NCBI RefSeq assembly: GCF_014268595.2
Contig: NZ_CP077091.1
Span: forward strand, 4,632,001-4,696,000
Source of the DNA: Pseudomonas hamedanensis
Lineage (GTDB): Bacteria; Pseudomonadota; Gammaproteobacteria; Pseudomonadales; Pseudomonadaceae
DNA: 64,000 nt
Direction: 5' to 3'
Of the stretch, positions 56,107-64,000 are shown piece after piece. Both the position numbers and the translations under genes were made by a program. Position 1 is the stretch's first letter, and each line of letters begins with the position of its first letter. Under the pieces are notes generated by a model that was not told the DNA's origin, did no database searches, and saw nothing but the letters and a program-made list of their open reading frames with translations.

Positions 56107-56130
56107 ACGTGAGCCGCAGGGGGAAATTTA
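56107..56130 (-). promoter_or_regulatory. PvdS-type iron-starvation box for the acetyltransferase
   Basis: On the minus strand this is an exact TAAAT, 16 bases, CGT. It is preceded by CC and lies 41 bases before the acetyltransferase ATG. It is a better match than the box for pvdL and implies direct PvdS control. Confidence 0.88.
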
Positions 56131-56151
56131 GGCTCAAGGCGAAAACAGCCT

Positions 56152-56949
56152 TCAGCGCTGAGGCACCGGCACCACCGCAATCTTGTAAGGATCGAAGATC
56201 TTCAGCATCTCGCCATTGTCGCGCAAGCCCTTGAGCAGTCGGGCAAACGCTTCGCCGGAAATCGGCGCGGCGCTGCGCAAAATGGCGTAGTGGTGATAGA
56301 CCTGATCGATACGTTGCGAGACCAGCAGCTCGTCGCGCACCTTTTCGTTGCGCATCAGGTAGTCACTCAGATACGAACGGGTCACCAGTGCGATATCGGC
56401 GCGCCCGCGCAGCACCATCAACAGGTTGCTGTCGTGGGAATAGGTCAGCGTCGCGTTGTAGTTGCGGGCGAGGAACTTCGGGTCGGCGTTGAAGCTGGCG
56501 AATTCGTAGTGGTACCCACTGAACAGGGCCAGACGCTTGCCTGCAAGGTCGGCGAAGTAGCTCTGCTGGCGGTTGTCCTGGCGTTGCGCGACGAAAATCT
56601 CGGCGTCTTCCAGACCCATGTCGACATCCGTGTGGGGAATTTCCTTCCAGCCCCATTGCGGATTTTCGAAGATGGCCATGTCGATCCGGCCCTGTTTGAA
56701 GTCACCAAAGCGCCGCGGAATCGACGTCGGTACGAGAACGAACTGATAGTCGCTTTGCAAACGGTTCAAGGCCTCGACCAGTTGCGGCAGCAAACCGGTG
56801 TCGGCGCCGTTTTCAGGGCGAATGGTGTAAGGCGGAAAATGCGCCGCGCCGACCCGAACCAATTGCGCTGCCTGAGCGGGCAATACCCAAAGCGCAGCCA
56901 GCCCTGCGAGCATCAGCCCGGCGGCCGTCCGAATTGGCAAAGACTTCAA
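56152..56949 (-). CDS. Periplasmic solute-binding protein (family 3)
   Basis: This 265-residue exported protein has a signal peptide (LMLAGLAALWVLPAQAAQ) and a two-lobed bacterial solute-binding fold, with VRVGAAHFPPYTIRPENG, GRIDMAIFENPQWGWKE and DLAGKRLALFSGYHYEFAS. No ABC transporter genes are near, so it may be an orphan sensor or a partner of an unlinked system. The start is TTG at 56949, with ggggagtgggg upstream; it keeps the whole signal peptide. The MKSLPIRTAAGLM N-terminus fits. The ligand could be an amino acid or similar compound. Confidence 0.88.
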   Translation of the reverse strand: MKSLPIRTAAGLMLAGLAALWVLPAQAAQLVRVGAAHFPPYTIRPENGADTGLLPQLVEALNRLQSDYQFVLVPTSIPRRFGDFKQGRIDMAIFENPQWGWKEIPHTDVDMGLEDAEIFVAQRQDNRQQSYFADLAGKRLALFSGYHYEFASFNADPKFLARNYNATLTYSHDSNLLMVLRGRADIALVTRSYLSDYLMRNEKVRDELLVSQRIDQVYHHYAILRSAAPISGEAFARLLKGLRDNGEMLKIFDPYKIAVVPVPQR

Positions 56950-57041
56950 AACACCCCACTCCCCGAAAAAAGATCGATCAATGCATTCAAGCTAGGCGGT
57001 TTCGCCCAGTTAGCCAGTTTCCCGGCCGGATAGAAACTCGC

Positions 57042-57665
57042 TCAACGCTCTTCAAGGACCAGAATCAGCGCCTCATCGGCCAGTTGATCGAGGCTCAAAC
57101 TGCCGCCGGCGCGGAACCAGGTGGTGGTCCAGGACAGTGCGCCGGTGAGGAAGCGTCGAGTAATAAAAACATCGCCGCGAATAAAACCGGCGTCCTTGGC
57201 TTCGCCCAGCACTTGCAGCCAGATGTCTTCGTAAACATCGCGCAGCGCGAGGACTTTGGCCTGACCTTCCTCGGACAACGACCGCCACTCATAGACCAGC
57301 ACCGCCATGGCTTCGCCGCTGCCGCCCATGATCGACTGCAATTCGCAGCGGATCAGCGCCAGCACGCGCTCGCGCACATCGCTGGCTTCGGCCAGCGCTG
57401 CGCGCATCAATGCGGTGTTGTAACGGATGGTTTCTTCCATCACCGCGCGCAGGATTTCGTCCTTGCTCTTGAAGTGATGAAAAATACTTCCCGACTGAAT
57501 GCCCACCGCACCGGCCAGGTCGCGCACTGTCGTACGCTCGTAGCCTTTGTTGCGGAACAGGTGAGCCGCCACTTGCAGCAATTTGCCGCGGGCGCTATCA
57601 GGATCGGTCAACTGGCCCGCGTCGACCAATTGGCGCATGACCCCCAGGGCTTTTTGCTCGTTCAC
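57042..57665 (-). CDS. atuR: TetR-family regulator AtuR
   Basis: This 207-residue regulator has an N-terminal helix-turn-helix at about residues 28-70 (AAHLFRNKGYERTTVRDLAG then AVGIQSGSIFHHFKSKDEIL) and a ligand domain to the end (DVYEDIWLQVLGEAKDAGFI). It is divergent from atuA, which matches the atuR-atuABCDEFGH layout of P. aeruginosa, where AtuR represses the terpene genes. The two 16-bp operators between the genes fit a TetR dimer. The start is GTG with taggagag about 8 bases upstream. Confidence 0.92.
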   Translation of the reverse strand: MNEQKALGVMRQLVDAGQLTDPDSARGKLLQVAAHLFRNKGYERTTVRDLAGAVGIQSGSIFHHFKSKDEILRAVMEETIRYNTALMRAALAEASDVRERVLALIRCELQSIMGGSGEAMAVLVYEWRSLSEEGQAKVLALRDVYEDIWLQVLGEAKDAGFIRGDVFITRRFLTGALSWTTTWFRAGGSLSLDQLADEALILVLEER

Positions 57666-57743
57666 CCGTTCTCTCCTACAGTCGATCAGTGCGTTGCCCC
57701 CCGAACCTTAAGGGTTGCGCGCAATTTAAGCCGCGCACCGTGA

Positions 57744-57759
57744 CCAAGCAAGCGCTTGG
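57744..57759. promoter_or_regulatory. AtuR operator candidate 1
   Basis: ccaagc and gcttgg arms with an aagc spacer. It is the exact reverse complement of the site at 57788-57803, 44 bases away from centre to centre. It lies 78 bases from the atuR start. Confidence 0.8.
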
Positions 57760-57787
57760 GCAGAAGATAGTTTCAACTGTTTACAAA

Positions 57788-57803
57788 CCAAGCGCTTGCT
57801 TGG
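57788..57803. promoter_or_regulatory. AtuR operator candidate 2
   Basis: The second 16-base site, ccaagcgcttgcttgg, is 46 bases before the atuA start, near the place of its promoter, so bound AtuR would block polymerase. Confidence 0.8.
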
Positions 57804-57849
57804 TAGCCTCCAGACACTTCTGTCGCAGGCTTCTGAGTCGGAGATAAAC

Positions 57850-59634
57850 ATGCCAACCACCGTCCGCATCGGATGCGCCAGTGCCTTCTGGGGCGATACA
57901 TCGACCGCCGCCGCGCAGCTCGTAAGCGCTGGACGCCTGGATTATCTGGTGTTCGATTACCTCGCCGAGATCACGATGTCGATCATGGCAGGGGCACGCA
58001 TGAAAGACCCGCAGGCAGGCTACGCCAGCGACTTCATCGAAGTGCTCGCACCGCTGTTGCCACAACTGGCCGAGCAGAACATTCGCGTCATCAGCAATGC
58101 CGGCGGCGTCAATCCGCACGCCTGCGCCGCCGCGCTGCAAGCGGCCTGCGACAACGCCGGCATTGATCTGAAAATCGCCGTACTGCTGGGCGATGACCTG
58201 CAACCCCAGTTCAAACAACTCACCGGCGTCACCGAGATGTTCAGCGGCGCCCCGCTGCCGCCGCTGTGCGTATCGACCAACGCCTACCTCGGCGCGCCGG
58301 GTATCGTCGAAGCGCTGCGCCTGGGCGCGGACATCGTCATCACCGGACGGGTGGTCGACAGTGCGGTGGTCAGCGCCGCGCTGGTCCACGAATTCGGCTG
58401 GTCGTGGCAGGACTACGACAAACTCGCCCAGGCCGCACTGGCCGGGCATATCATCGAGTGCGGCGCACAATGCACCGGCGGCAACTTCACTGACTGGCGC
58501 GACGTGGCGGATTACGAGCACATCGGCTTTCCGATCGTCGAAGTCAGCGCCGACAGCCAATTCATCGTCAGCAAACCCGAAGGCTCCGGCGGGCTGGTCA
58601 CGCCGCTGACTGTCGGCGAACAGATGCTTTATGAGATCGGCGATCCGCAGGCCTATCTGTTGCCTGATGTGGTCTGCGATTTTTCCCAGGTCAAACTTCA
58701 GCAGCAAGGCAAAAACGTCGTCCACGTACACGGCGCCAAAGGCCTGCCGCCGACCGACAAGTACAAGGTCAGCGCGACGTACCCGGATGGTTTTCGCTGC
58801 ACCGCCAGTTGCCTGATGGCCGGCATCGACGCAGTGGAAAAAGCACGGCGCGTCAGTCAGGCGATCATCGACAAGACCGCTGAAATGTTCAGCCTGCGCG
58901 GCTGGGCGCCCTACAGCGAAACCCACATCGAATTGCTCGGCAGCGAGGCCACCTATGGCCCCCACGGTCAACGCCGCGACAGCCGTGAAGTGGTGATCAA
59001 AATCGCCGTGCGCCATCCCGAAAAAAAAGCCCTGGTGCTGTTCTCCAGAGAGATTGCCCAGGCCGCGACCGGCATGGCTCCGGGCCTGACCGGTATCGTC
59101 GGTGGACGCCCGACGGTTTATCCGTTGATCCGCCTATTCTCGTTCCTGATCGACAAAACCGCCTGCACCCTGCACGTCGAAATGGCCGGTGATCGCTATC
59201 CCTGCGCCCTGCCCTCGCAGGTTGCGCTCGTTAGCGAGGATTTACCGCTCGCCCATCAACCACCCAAACCTCAGGGGCGCGCCGATGCCAGTGTGCCGCT
59301 GGTGAAACTGGCAGTGGCGCGCTCTGGCGACAAGGGCAACCACAGCAACATCGGCGTGCTGCCGCGCCACCCCGACTACCTGCCGTGGATCGCCGAAGCG
59401 CTGACCACTTCGGTGGTAGTCGACTGGATGCGTCATGTTCTTGATCCGGTCCTGGGCCGCGTCGAGCGCTGGTATCTGCCAGGCACTCACAGCCTCAACT
59501 TTCTTTTGGAAAACGCCCTCGGCGGTGGCGGCGTAGCCAGTCTGCGCATCGACCCGCAGGGCAAAGCCTTTGCCCAGCAATTGTTGGAAATTCAGATTCC
59601 GGTGCCAACAAGCATCGCCGAACAGCTCGATTAA
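57850..59634 (+). CDS. atuA: Acyclic terpene utilisation protein AtuA
   Basis: This 594-residue cytoplasmic protein is of the DUF1446/AtuA family. The first 450 residues hold the AtuA domain with [35 protein letters not shown] and [22 protein letters not shown]-terminal AtuA-like domain includes [20 protein letters not shown]. It is required for growth on citronellol and geraniol; its reaction is not settled, and it may act in removal of the acetate unit in the pathway. ATG 57850 has cggagataaac upstream. The ORF in front of it overlaps the operator and is ignored. It is the first gene of the atu operon. Confidence 0.93.
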   Translation: MPTTVRIGCASAFWGDTSTAAAQLVSAGRLDYLVFDYLAEITMSIMAGARMKDPQAGYASDFIEVLAPLLPQLAEQNIRVISNAGGVNPHACAAALQAACDNAGIDLKIAVLLGDDLQPQFKQLTGVTEMFSGAPLPPLCVSTNAYLGAPGIVEALRLGADIVITGRVVDSAVVSAALVHEFGWSWQDYDKLAQAALAGHIIECGAQCTGGNFTDWRDVADYEHIGFPIVEVSADSQFIVSKPEGSGGLVTPLTVGEQMLYEIGDPQAYLLPDVVCDFSQVKLQQQGKNVVHVHGAKGLPPTDKYKVSATYPDGFRCTASCLMAGIDAVEKARRVSQAIIDKTAEMFSLRGWAPYSETHIELLGSEATYGPHGQRRDSREVVIKIAVRHPEKKALVLFSREIAQAATGMAPGLTGIVGGRPTVYPLIRLFSFLIDKTACTLHVEMAGDRYPCALPSQVALVSEDLPLAHQPPKPQGRADASVPLVKLAVARSGDKGNHSNIGVLPRHPDYLPWIAEALTTSVVVDWMRHVLDPVLGRVERWYLPGTHSLNFLLENALGGGGVASLRIDPQGKAFAQQLLEIQIPVPTSIAEQLD

Positions 59635-59647
59635 AGGAGGGGTGCGC

Positions 59648-60517
59648 ATGGCTTACGCGTCGATTTTCAAAGCCGATCTGTTCAGCGGCGACAACGTCAT
59701 TGTCACCGGCGGCGGCAGTGGTATCGGCCGTTGCACCGCCCATGAACTGGCAGCCCTCGGCGCTAATGTGCTGCTGGTTGGGCGCAAGCCGGAAAAGCTT
59801 GAAAAAGTCGCCGCCGAGATCGCCGAGGACGGCGGCCGTGCACATTGGAAAGCTTGCGACATTCGCGATGAAGAGGCAGTCAGGCAGTTGATCAAGGATC
59901 TGATCGCTGAGCATGGGCCGGTCCACGGCCTGGTCAACAACGCTGGCGGTCAGTATCCGTCACCCCTGGCCTCGATCAATCAGAAAGGCTTCGAAACCGT
60001 GTTGCGCACCAATCTGGTCGGCGGCTTCCTGATGGCGCGCGAAGTGTTTAATCAATCGATGAGCAAACACGGCGGCAGCATCGTCAATATGCTTGCCGAC
60101 ATGTGGGGCGGCATGCCTGGAATGGGCCACTCCGGCGCGGCGCGCTCGGGCATGGACAACTTCACCAAGACCGCTGCGTTCGAGTGGGGTTATGCCGGAG
60201 TTCGGGTCAACGCGGTGGCGCCCGGCTGGATCGCCTCCAGCGGCATGGATACGTATGAAGGTGCGTTCAAAGCGGTGATCCCGACCCTGCGCGAGCATGT
60301 GCCGCTCAAACGCATCGGCACCGAGTCGGAGGTGAGTGCGGCGATCGTGTTTCTGCTCAGTCCGGCAGCCGCGTTCATCAGCGGCACCACGGTGAAAATC
60401 GACGGTGCCGCCAGCCTCGGCAGTCGCGCCTGGCCGCTGCACAAGGCCAGCCACAGCGAGTCGTTCAACGGCTTCCACCGCGCCTATCTTCCAGAAGTGC
60501 TCAAGGACAAGGAATAA
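59648..60517 (+). CDS. atuB: Short-chain dehydrogenase AtuB
   Basis: This 289-residue SDR enzyme has the cofactor motif VTGGGSGIGRCTAHELAALG at about residue 20 and NNAGGQYPSP near 100. The usual SDR catalytic Ser-Tyr-Lys is not clear: the expected YxxxK stretch reads HSGAARSGMDNFTKT, without the Tyr at the normal place. The fold resembles peroxisomal 2,4-dienoyl-CoA reductase-like proteins, which also lack the Tyr. It is probably a citronellol/citronellal or CoA-ester step in the terpene pathway. A strong aaaggagg precedes the ATG by 7 bases, 13 bases after atuA. Confidence 0.92.
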   Translation: MAYASIFKADLFSGDNVIVTGGGSGIGRCTAHELAALGANVLLVGRKPEKLEKVAAEIAEDGGRAHWKACDIRDEEAVRQLIKDLIAEHGPVHGLVNNAGGQYPSPLASINQKGFETVLRTNLVGGFLMAREVFNQSMSKHGGSIVNMLADMWGGMPGMGHSGAARSGMDNFTKTAAFEWGYAGVRVNAVAPGWIASSGMDTYEGAFKAVIPTLREHVPLKRIGTESEVSAAIVFLLSPAAAFISGTTVKIDGAASLGSRAWPLHKASHSESFNGFHRAYLPEVLKDKE

Positions 60518-60520
60518 GCC

Positions 60521-62137
60521 ATGGCGCACCTACAGTCGCAACTCGACCCGCACAGTGACACGTTCGCGCGCAATCGCGCGGCCATGCTGGCGGCCATCGA
60601 GCAGGTGCAACAGCTGGAACGGAACCTGCTGGGCAAGGCCGCCGAAGCCAAAGCCAAATTCGACAAGCGCGGGCAATTGTTGCCCCGCGAACGCCTGAAC
60701 CTGTTGCTCGACCCCGGCGCGCCGTTCCTCGAACTGGCCAGCCTCGCCGGCTACAAGTTGCACGACGACAAAGACGGCAGCGCGGCCGGTGGCGGCCTGA
60801 TCGCCGGCATCGGCTATGTGTCCGGCGTGCGCGTGGTGGTGGTGGCGAACAACAGCGCGATCAAGGGCGGCACCATCTCGCCAAGCGGATTGAAAAAATC
60901 CCTGCGCCTGCAACAGATCGCCCTGGAAAACAAACTGCCAGTGATCACCCTCGCCGAAAGCGGCGGCGCCAACCTCAATTACGCGGCGGAAATTTTCGTC
61001 GAAGGCGCGCGCAGCTTTGCCAATCAGGCGCGGATGTCGGCCCAAGGCCTGCCGCAGATTACCGTGGTGCACGGCTCGGCCACGGCGGGCGGCGCCTACC
61101 AACCGGGGCTGTCGGATTACGTGGTGGTGGTGCGCGGCAAGGCCAAGCTGTTCCTCGCCGGCCCGCCGCTGCTTAAAGCGGCGACCGGCGAAATCGCCAC
61201 TGACGAAGAACTCGGGGGCGCCGAGATGCACGCGCAGGTCGCCGGCACTGCTGAATATCTGGCTGAAAACGACGCTGACGGCATCCGTCAGGTACGCGAC
61301 ATCATGCGCATGCTGCCATGGAACGAACAATTGCCATGGCGCGCGCAGCCGCCATACAAAGAGCCGCTCTACCCTATCGACGAGCTGCTCGGCCTGATCC
61401 CCGATGACCCGAAAAAACCGTATGACGTGCGCGAAATCATCGCACGCATCGCCGACGAATCGTGCTTCCTCGAATTCAAAGGCGAGTTCGATCAACAGAC
61501 GATTTGCGGCCACCTGAAAATTCAGGGCCGCGCCTGCGGCTTCATTGGCAACAACGGGCCGATCACCCCCAACGGTGCGAGCAAGGCAGCGCAGTTCATT
61601 CAACTGTGCGACCAGAGCCAGACGCCGCTGCTGTTTTTTCACAACACCACGGGCTTCATGGTCGGCACCGAATCGGAACAGCAAGGCGTGATCAAACACG
61701 GCTCGAAGCTGATTCAGGCCGTGGCCAACGCGCGGGTGGCGAAACTGACGATCGTCGTCGGCGGTTCCTACGGGGCTGGCAACTACGCGATGTGCGGACG
61801 CGGTCTCGATCCACGCTTCATCTTCGCCTGGCCGAACAGCCGCACAGCGGTGATGGGTGGCGCTCAGGCCGGCAAGGTGTTGCGCATCGTTACCGAAGCC
61901 AAACAGCTCAAGGACGGCCAGGTGCCGGACCCGAAAATGCTCGACATGCTGGAGCAAATGACCGCGCAGAAACTCGACAGCCAATCCACCGCGCTCTACG
62001 GCAGCGCCAACCTGTGGGACGACGGCCTGATCGACCCGCGCGACACCCGCACCCTGCTCGGCTATTTGCTGGATATCTGCCACGAAGCCGACCTTCGCAA
62101 GCTGCAACCCAACAGCTTCGGCGTCAGCCGCTTCTGA
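60521..62137 (+). CDS. atuC: Geranyl-CoA carboxylase carboxyltransferase subunit AtuC
   Basis: This 538-residue beta subunit of a biotin-dependent acyl-CoA carboxylase. The two crotonase-like halves cover about residues 30-290 and 300-538. Motifs include GGTISPSGLKKSLRLQQIAL, VVHGSATAGGAYQPGLSDYV, TTGFMVGTESEQQGVIKHG and VGGSYGAGNYAMCGRGLDPR. It works with a biotin-carrying alpha subunit, normally AtuF further downstream. In this cluster it would carboxylate cis-geranyl-CoA. It resembles methylcrotonyl-CoA carboxylase (LiuB), from which it is distinguished here by context. Confidence 0.93.
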   Translation: MAHLQSQLDPHSDTFARNRAAMLAAIEQVQQLERNLLGKAAEAKAKFDKRGQLLPRERLNLLLDPGAPFLELASLAGYKLHDDKDGSAAGGGLIAGIGYVSGVRVVVVANNSAIKGGTISPSGLKKSLRLQQIALENKLPVITLAESGGANLNYAAEIFVEGARSFANQARMSAQGLPQITVVHGSATAGGAYQPGLSDYVVVVRGKAKLFLAGPPLLKAATGEIATDEELGGAEMHAQVAGTAEYLAENDADGIRQVRDIMRMLPWNEQLPWRAQPPYKEPLYPIDELLGLIPDDPKKPYDVREIIARIADESCFLEFKGEFDQQTICGHLKIQGRACGFIGNNGPITPNGASKAAQFIQLCDQSQTPLLFFHNTTGFMVGTESEQQGVIKHGSKLIQAVANARVAKLTIVVGGSYGAGNYAMCGRGLDPRFIFAWPNSRTAVMGGAQAGKVLRIVTEAKQLKDGQVPDPKMLDMLEQMTAQKLDSQSTALYGSANLWDDGLIDPRDTRTLLGYLLDICHEADLRKLQPNSFGVSRF

Positions 62138-62167
62138 GCGCCACGGATCCTACGGAGAACAACAATA

Positions 62168-63325
62168 ATGATCTTCACCCCGGAACACGAAGCCTTGCGC
62201 CGCACCGTCCGCCAGTTCGTCGAACACGAGATCAACCCGCACGTCGATGAGTGGGAGAAAGCCGGACGCTTTCCCATCCACGAGATTTTCCGCAAGGCTG
62301 GCGACCTAGGTTTGCTGGGTATTTCCAAACCGGAAAAATTCGGCGGCATGGGCCTCGATTACAGCTATTCGATCGTAGCTGCCGAAGAGTTCGGCACCAT
62401 CCATTGCGGTGGCATCCCAATGTCGATCGGCGTGCAGACCGACATGTGCACACCCGCGCTGGCCCGTTTCGGCTCCGATGAACTGCGCGAAGAATTCCTG
62501 CGCCCGGCAATCAGCGGCGAGCAGGTGGGTTGCATCGGCGTTTCCGAAGTCGGCGCCGGCTCCGATGTCGCCGGACTGAAAACCACCGCGCGCAAGGACG
62601 GTGACGACTACGTGATCAACGGCAGCAAAATGTGGATCACCAATTCGCCGAGCGCCGACTTCATCTGCCTGCTGGCCAACACCTCGGACGACAAACCGCA
62701 CGTCAACAAGTCGCTGATCATGGTGCCGGTGAACACGCCGGGGATCAGCCTCGGTTCGCACCTGGACAAACTCGGCATGCGCAGCTCCGAAACCGCGCAG
62801 GTGTTCTTCGACGACGTGCGCGTGCCTCAACGCAATCGCATCGGCCACGAAGGCGCAGGCTTCATGATGCAAATGCTGCAGTTTCAGGAAGAACGCCTGT
62901 TCGGCGCGGCGAACATGATCAAGGGTCTGGAATATTGCGTCGACAGCACCATCGAGTACTGCAAGGAGCGCAAGACCTTCGGTAACGCGCTGATTGATAA
63001 CCAAGTCATCCATTTTCGCCTTGCCGAACTGCAGACTGAAATCGAATGCCTGCGCGCGCTGGTCTACCAGGCCACCGAGCAGTACATCAAAGGCCAGGAC
63101 GTGACGCGGCTGGCGTCGATGGCCAAGCTCAAGGCCGGACGCCTGGGCCGTGAAGTCAGTGATAGCTGCCTGCAATATTGGGGCGGCATGGGCTTCATGT
63201 GGGACAACCCGGTGGCCCGCGCCTACCGCGATGTGCGGCTGGTGTCGATTGGCGGCGGCGCTGACGAAATCATGCTGGGGATCATCTGCAAACTGATGGG
63301 CATCCTGCCGGGGAAAAAGAAATGA
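62168..63325 (+). CDS. atuD: Acyl-CoA dehydrogenase AtuD
   Basis: This 385-residue FAD enzyme of the acyl-CoA dehydrogenase family has VGCIGVSEVGAGSDVAGLKT and KMWITNSPSADFICLLANTS near the FAD site, and MFQ-like GAANMIKGLEYCVDSTIEYC in the C-terminal domain. Context makes it the citronellyl-CoA dehydrogenase of the acyclic terpene pathway, but the substrate is inferred from gene order. acggagaac lies about 11 bases before the ATG. Its stop overlaps the next start by ATGA. Confidence 0.93.
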   Translation: MIFTPEHEALRRTVRQFVEHEINPHVDEWEKAGRFPIHEIFRKAGDLGLLGISKPEKFGGMGLDYSYSIVAAEEFGTIHCGGIPMSIGVQTDMCTPALARFGSDELREEFLRPAISGEQVGCIGVSEVGAGSDVAGLKTTARKDGDDYVINGSKMWITNSPSADFICLLANTSDDKPHVNKSLIMVPVNTPGISLGSHLDKLGMRSSETAQVFFDDVRVPQRNRIGHEGAGFMMQMLQFQEERLFGAANMIKGLEYCVDSTIEYCKERKTFGNALIDNQVIHFRLAELQTEIECLRALVYQATEQYIKGQDVTRLASMAKLKAGRLGREVSDSCLQYWGGMGFMWDNPVARAYRDVRLVSIGGGADEIMLGIICKLMGILPGKKK

Positions 63326-64000
63326 GCCACCTGCCCGAGTGCCAGACGCTGCTGCTGGAACTGCACGGCGGTGTCTTGCACATCACCCTCAATCGCCCGG
63401 ACAGCCGCAACGCGATGAGCCTGCAAATGGTCGGCGAATTGCGTGCGCTGCTGGCCGCGGTACGCGATGACCGTGCGGTGCGGGCCTTGGTGCTCAACGG
63501 TGCCGGCGGGCATTTCTGCGCCGGCGGCGACCTCAAGGACATGGCCAACGCTCGGGCCCAGGGCGCGGAGGCTTACCGCGAGTTGAACCGGGCCTTCGGG
63601 GCCTTGCTCGAAGAAGCCCAGCACGCCCCACAAGTGCTGATCTGCCTGTTGCAAGGCGCCGTGCTGGGCGGCGGTTTGGGTCTGGCCTGCGTCAGCGATA
63701 TCGCTCTCGCCGATCACCAGGCGCAGTTCGGTTTACCGGAAACCAGCCTGGGGCTGATCCCGGCGCAAATCGCACCGTTTGTGGTGCAACGCATCGGGCT
63801 GACCGAAACCCGGCGACTGGCGCTGACCGCTGCGCGATTCGATGGCGCTGAGGCGCTGCGTTTGGGGCTGGTGCATTTCGTTGAACAGGATGCGCAGGCA
63901 CTGGCAGAACGACTGGATGAGGTGCTGCAACAAGTGCTGCGCTGCGCGCCTGAAGCGAACGCCGCAACCAAGAAATTGTTGTTGGCGAGTGCCGGGCAGC
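63322..64000 (+). CDS. atuE: Enoyl-CoA hydratase AtuE, 3' end outside window
   Basis: About 226 residues are visible before the window ends. The crotonase fold has LNRPDSRNAMSLQMVGELRA, the oxyanion hole GAGGHFCAGGDLKDMANARA, the second one QGAVLGGGLGLACVSDIALA, and the Glu pocket FGLPETSLGLIPAQIAPFVV. It would be isohexenylglutaconyl-CoA hydratase, the step after geranyl-CoA carboxylation. Translation is coupled to atuD. The remainder of the operon, probably atuFGH, is expected beyond the end. Confidence 0.92.
   Translation, partial: MSHLPECQTLLLELHGGVLHITLNRPDSRNAMSLQMVGELRALLAAVRDDRAVRALVLNGAGGHFCAGGDLKDMANARAQGAEAYRELNRAFGALLEEAQHAPQVLICLLQGAVLGGGLGLACVSDIALADHQAQFGLPETSLGLIPAQIAPFVVQRIGLTETRRLALTAARFDGAEALRLGLVHFVEQDAQALAERLDEVLQQVLRCAPEANAATKKLLLASAGQ

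Noticed and set aside
57781..59016. 411-codon minus-strand ORF opposite atuA
   Set aside because: Antisense shadow; it runs through the operator and atuA promoter region.

Overview
The window is chromosomal DNA of a fluorescent pseudomonad, most likely the Pseudomonas fluorescens group. The evidence is gene content and order: glyA-soxBDAG-purU-fdhA, creBCD, glcB-rarD-srkA, dsbD/dsbG beside a two-component pair, the pyoverdine chromophore synthetase pvdL divergent from pvdS, and an atu terpene operon. G+C-rich codon use and very many REP-like palindromes between genes agree. No tRNA, rRNA, CRISPR array or prophage was seen. I had no database access, so family names rest on motifs, length and gene order.

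Layout. 1-8.4 kb: C1 and glycine-betaine catabolism. Sarcosine oxidase SoxBDAG oxidatively demethylates sarcosine; GlyA, PurU and FdhA handle the glycine, folate-bound C1 units and formaldehyde. 8.4-9.0 kb: an internally deleted IS1182-like element sits exactly in the loop of the fdhA terminator. 9.0-11.2 kb: a cold-shock protein with a variant RNP2 motif, a small unknown protein, a DUF2780-like secreted protein and an acyltransferase. 11.5-15.8 kb: a RimK-type zinc protease and creBCD. 15.9-22.3 kb: a GST, then an iron-uptake group on the minus strand (FecI-type sigma, FecR-type regulator, TonB receptor, PepSY membrane protein and an overlapping 59-residue membrane protein). 22.4-25.8 kb: a DEDDh exonuclease coupled to a cNMP/CBS/DUF294 protein, with a divergent CheY-like regulator. 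26-31.6 kb: malate synthase G, a GcvR-like ACT protein, RarD and SrkA. 31.9-38.3 kb: a QseBC-like pair, a hemopexin-like protein and a periplasmic disulfide operon. 38.3-40.8 kb: an Ig-like repeat protein and an alpha/beta hydrolase. 41-56 kb: pvdL (13 kb), pvdS and a siderophore acetyltransferase. 56-57 kb: a solute-binding protein. 57-64 kb: atuR and atuABCDE, with atuE cut by the window end.

Regulation that can be read directly. pvdS has a sigma70-like promoter overlapping a Fur box. pvdL and the acetyltransferase each have a PvdS-type iron-starvation box, so the three genes form one iron-controlled unit. The atuR-atuA gap holds two 16-bp operators that are exact reverse complements. Many gene pairs overlap by ATGA, which implies translational coupling (soxD-soxA, sigma-FecR, PepSY-small protein, exonuclease-DUF294, response regulator-kinase, atuD-atuE).

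The least explained items are the hemopexin-like protein at 34.1 kb, the Ig-repeat protein at 38.3-39.8 kb, the IS remnant inside a terminator loop, the four-hairpin repeat inside the sox operon, and a group of DnaA-box-like sequences near 29.4 kb.
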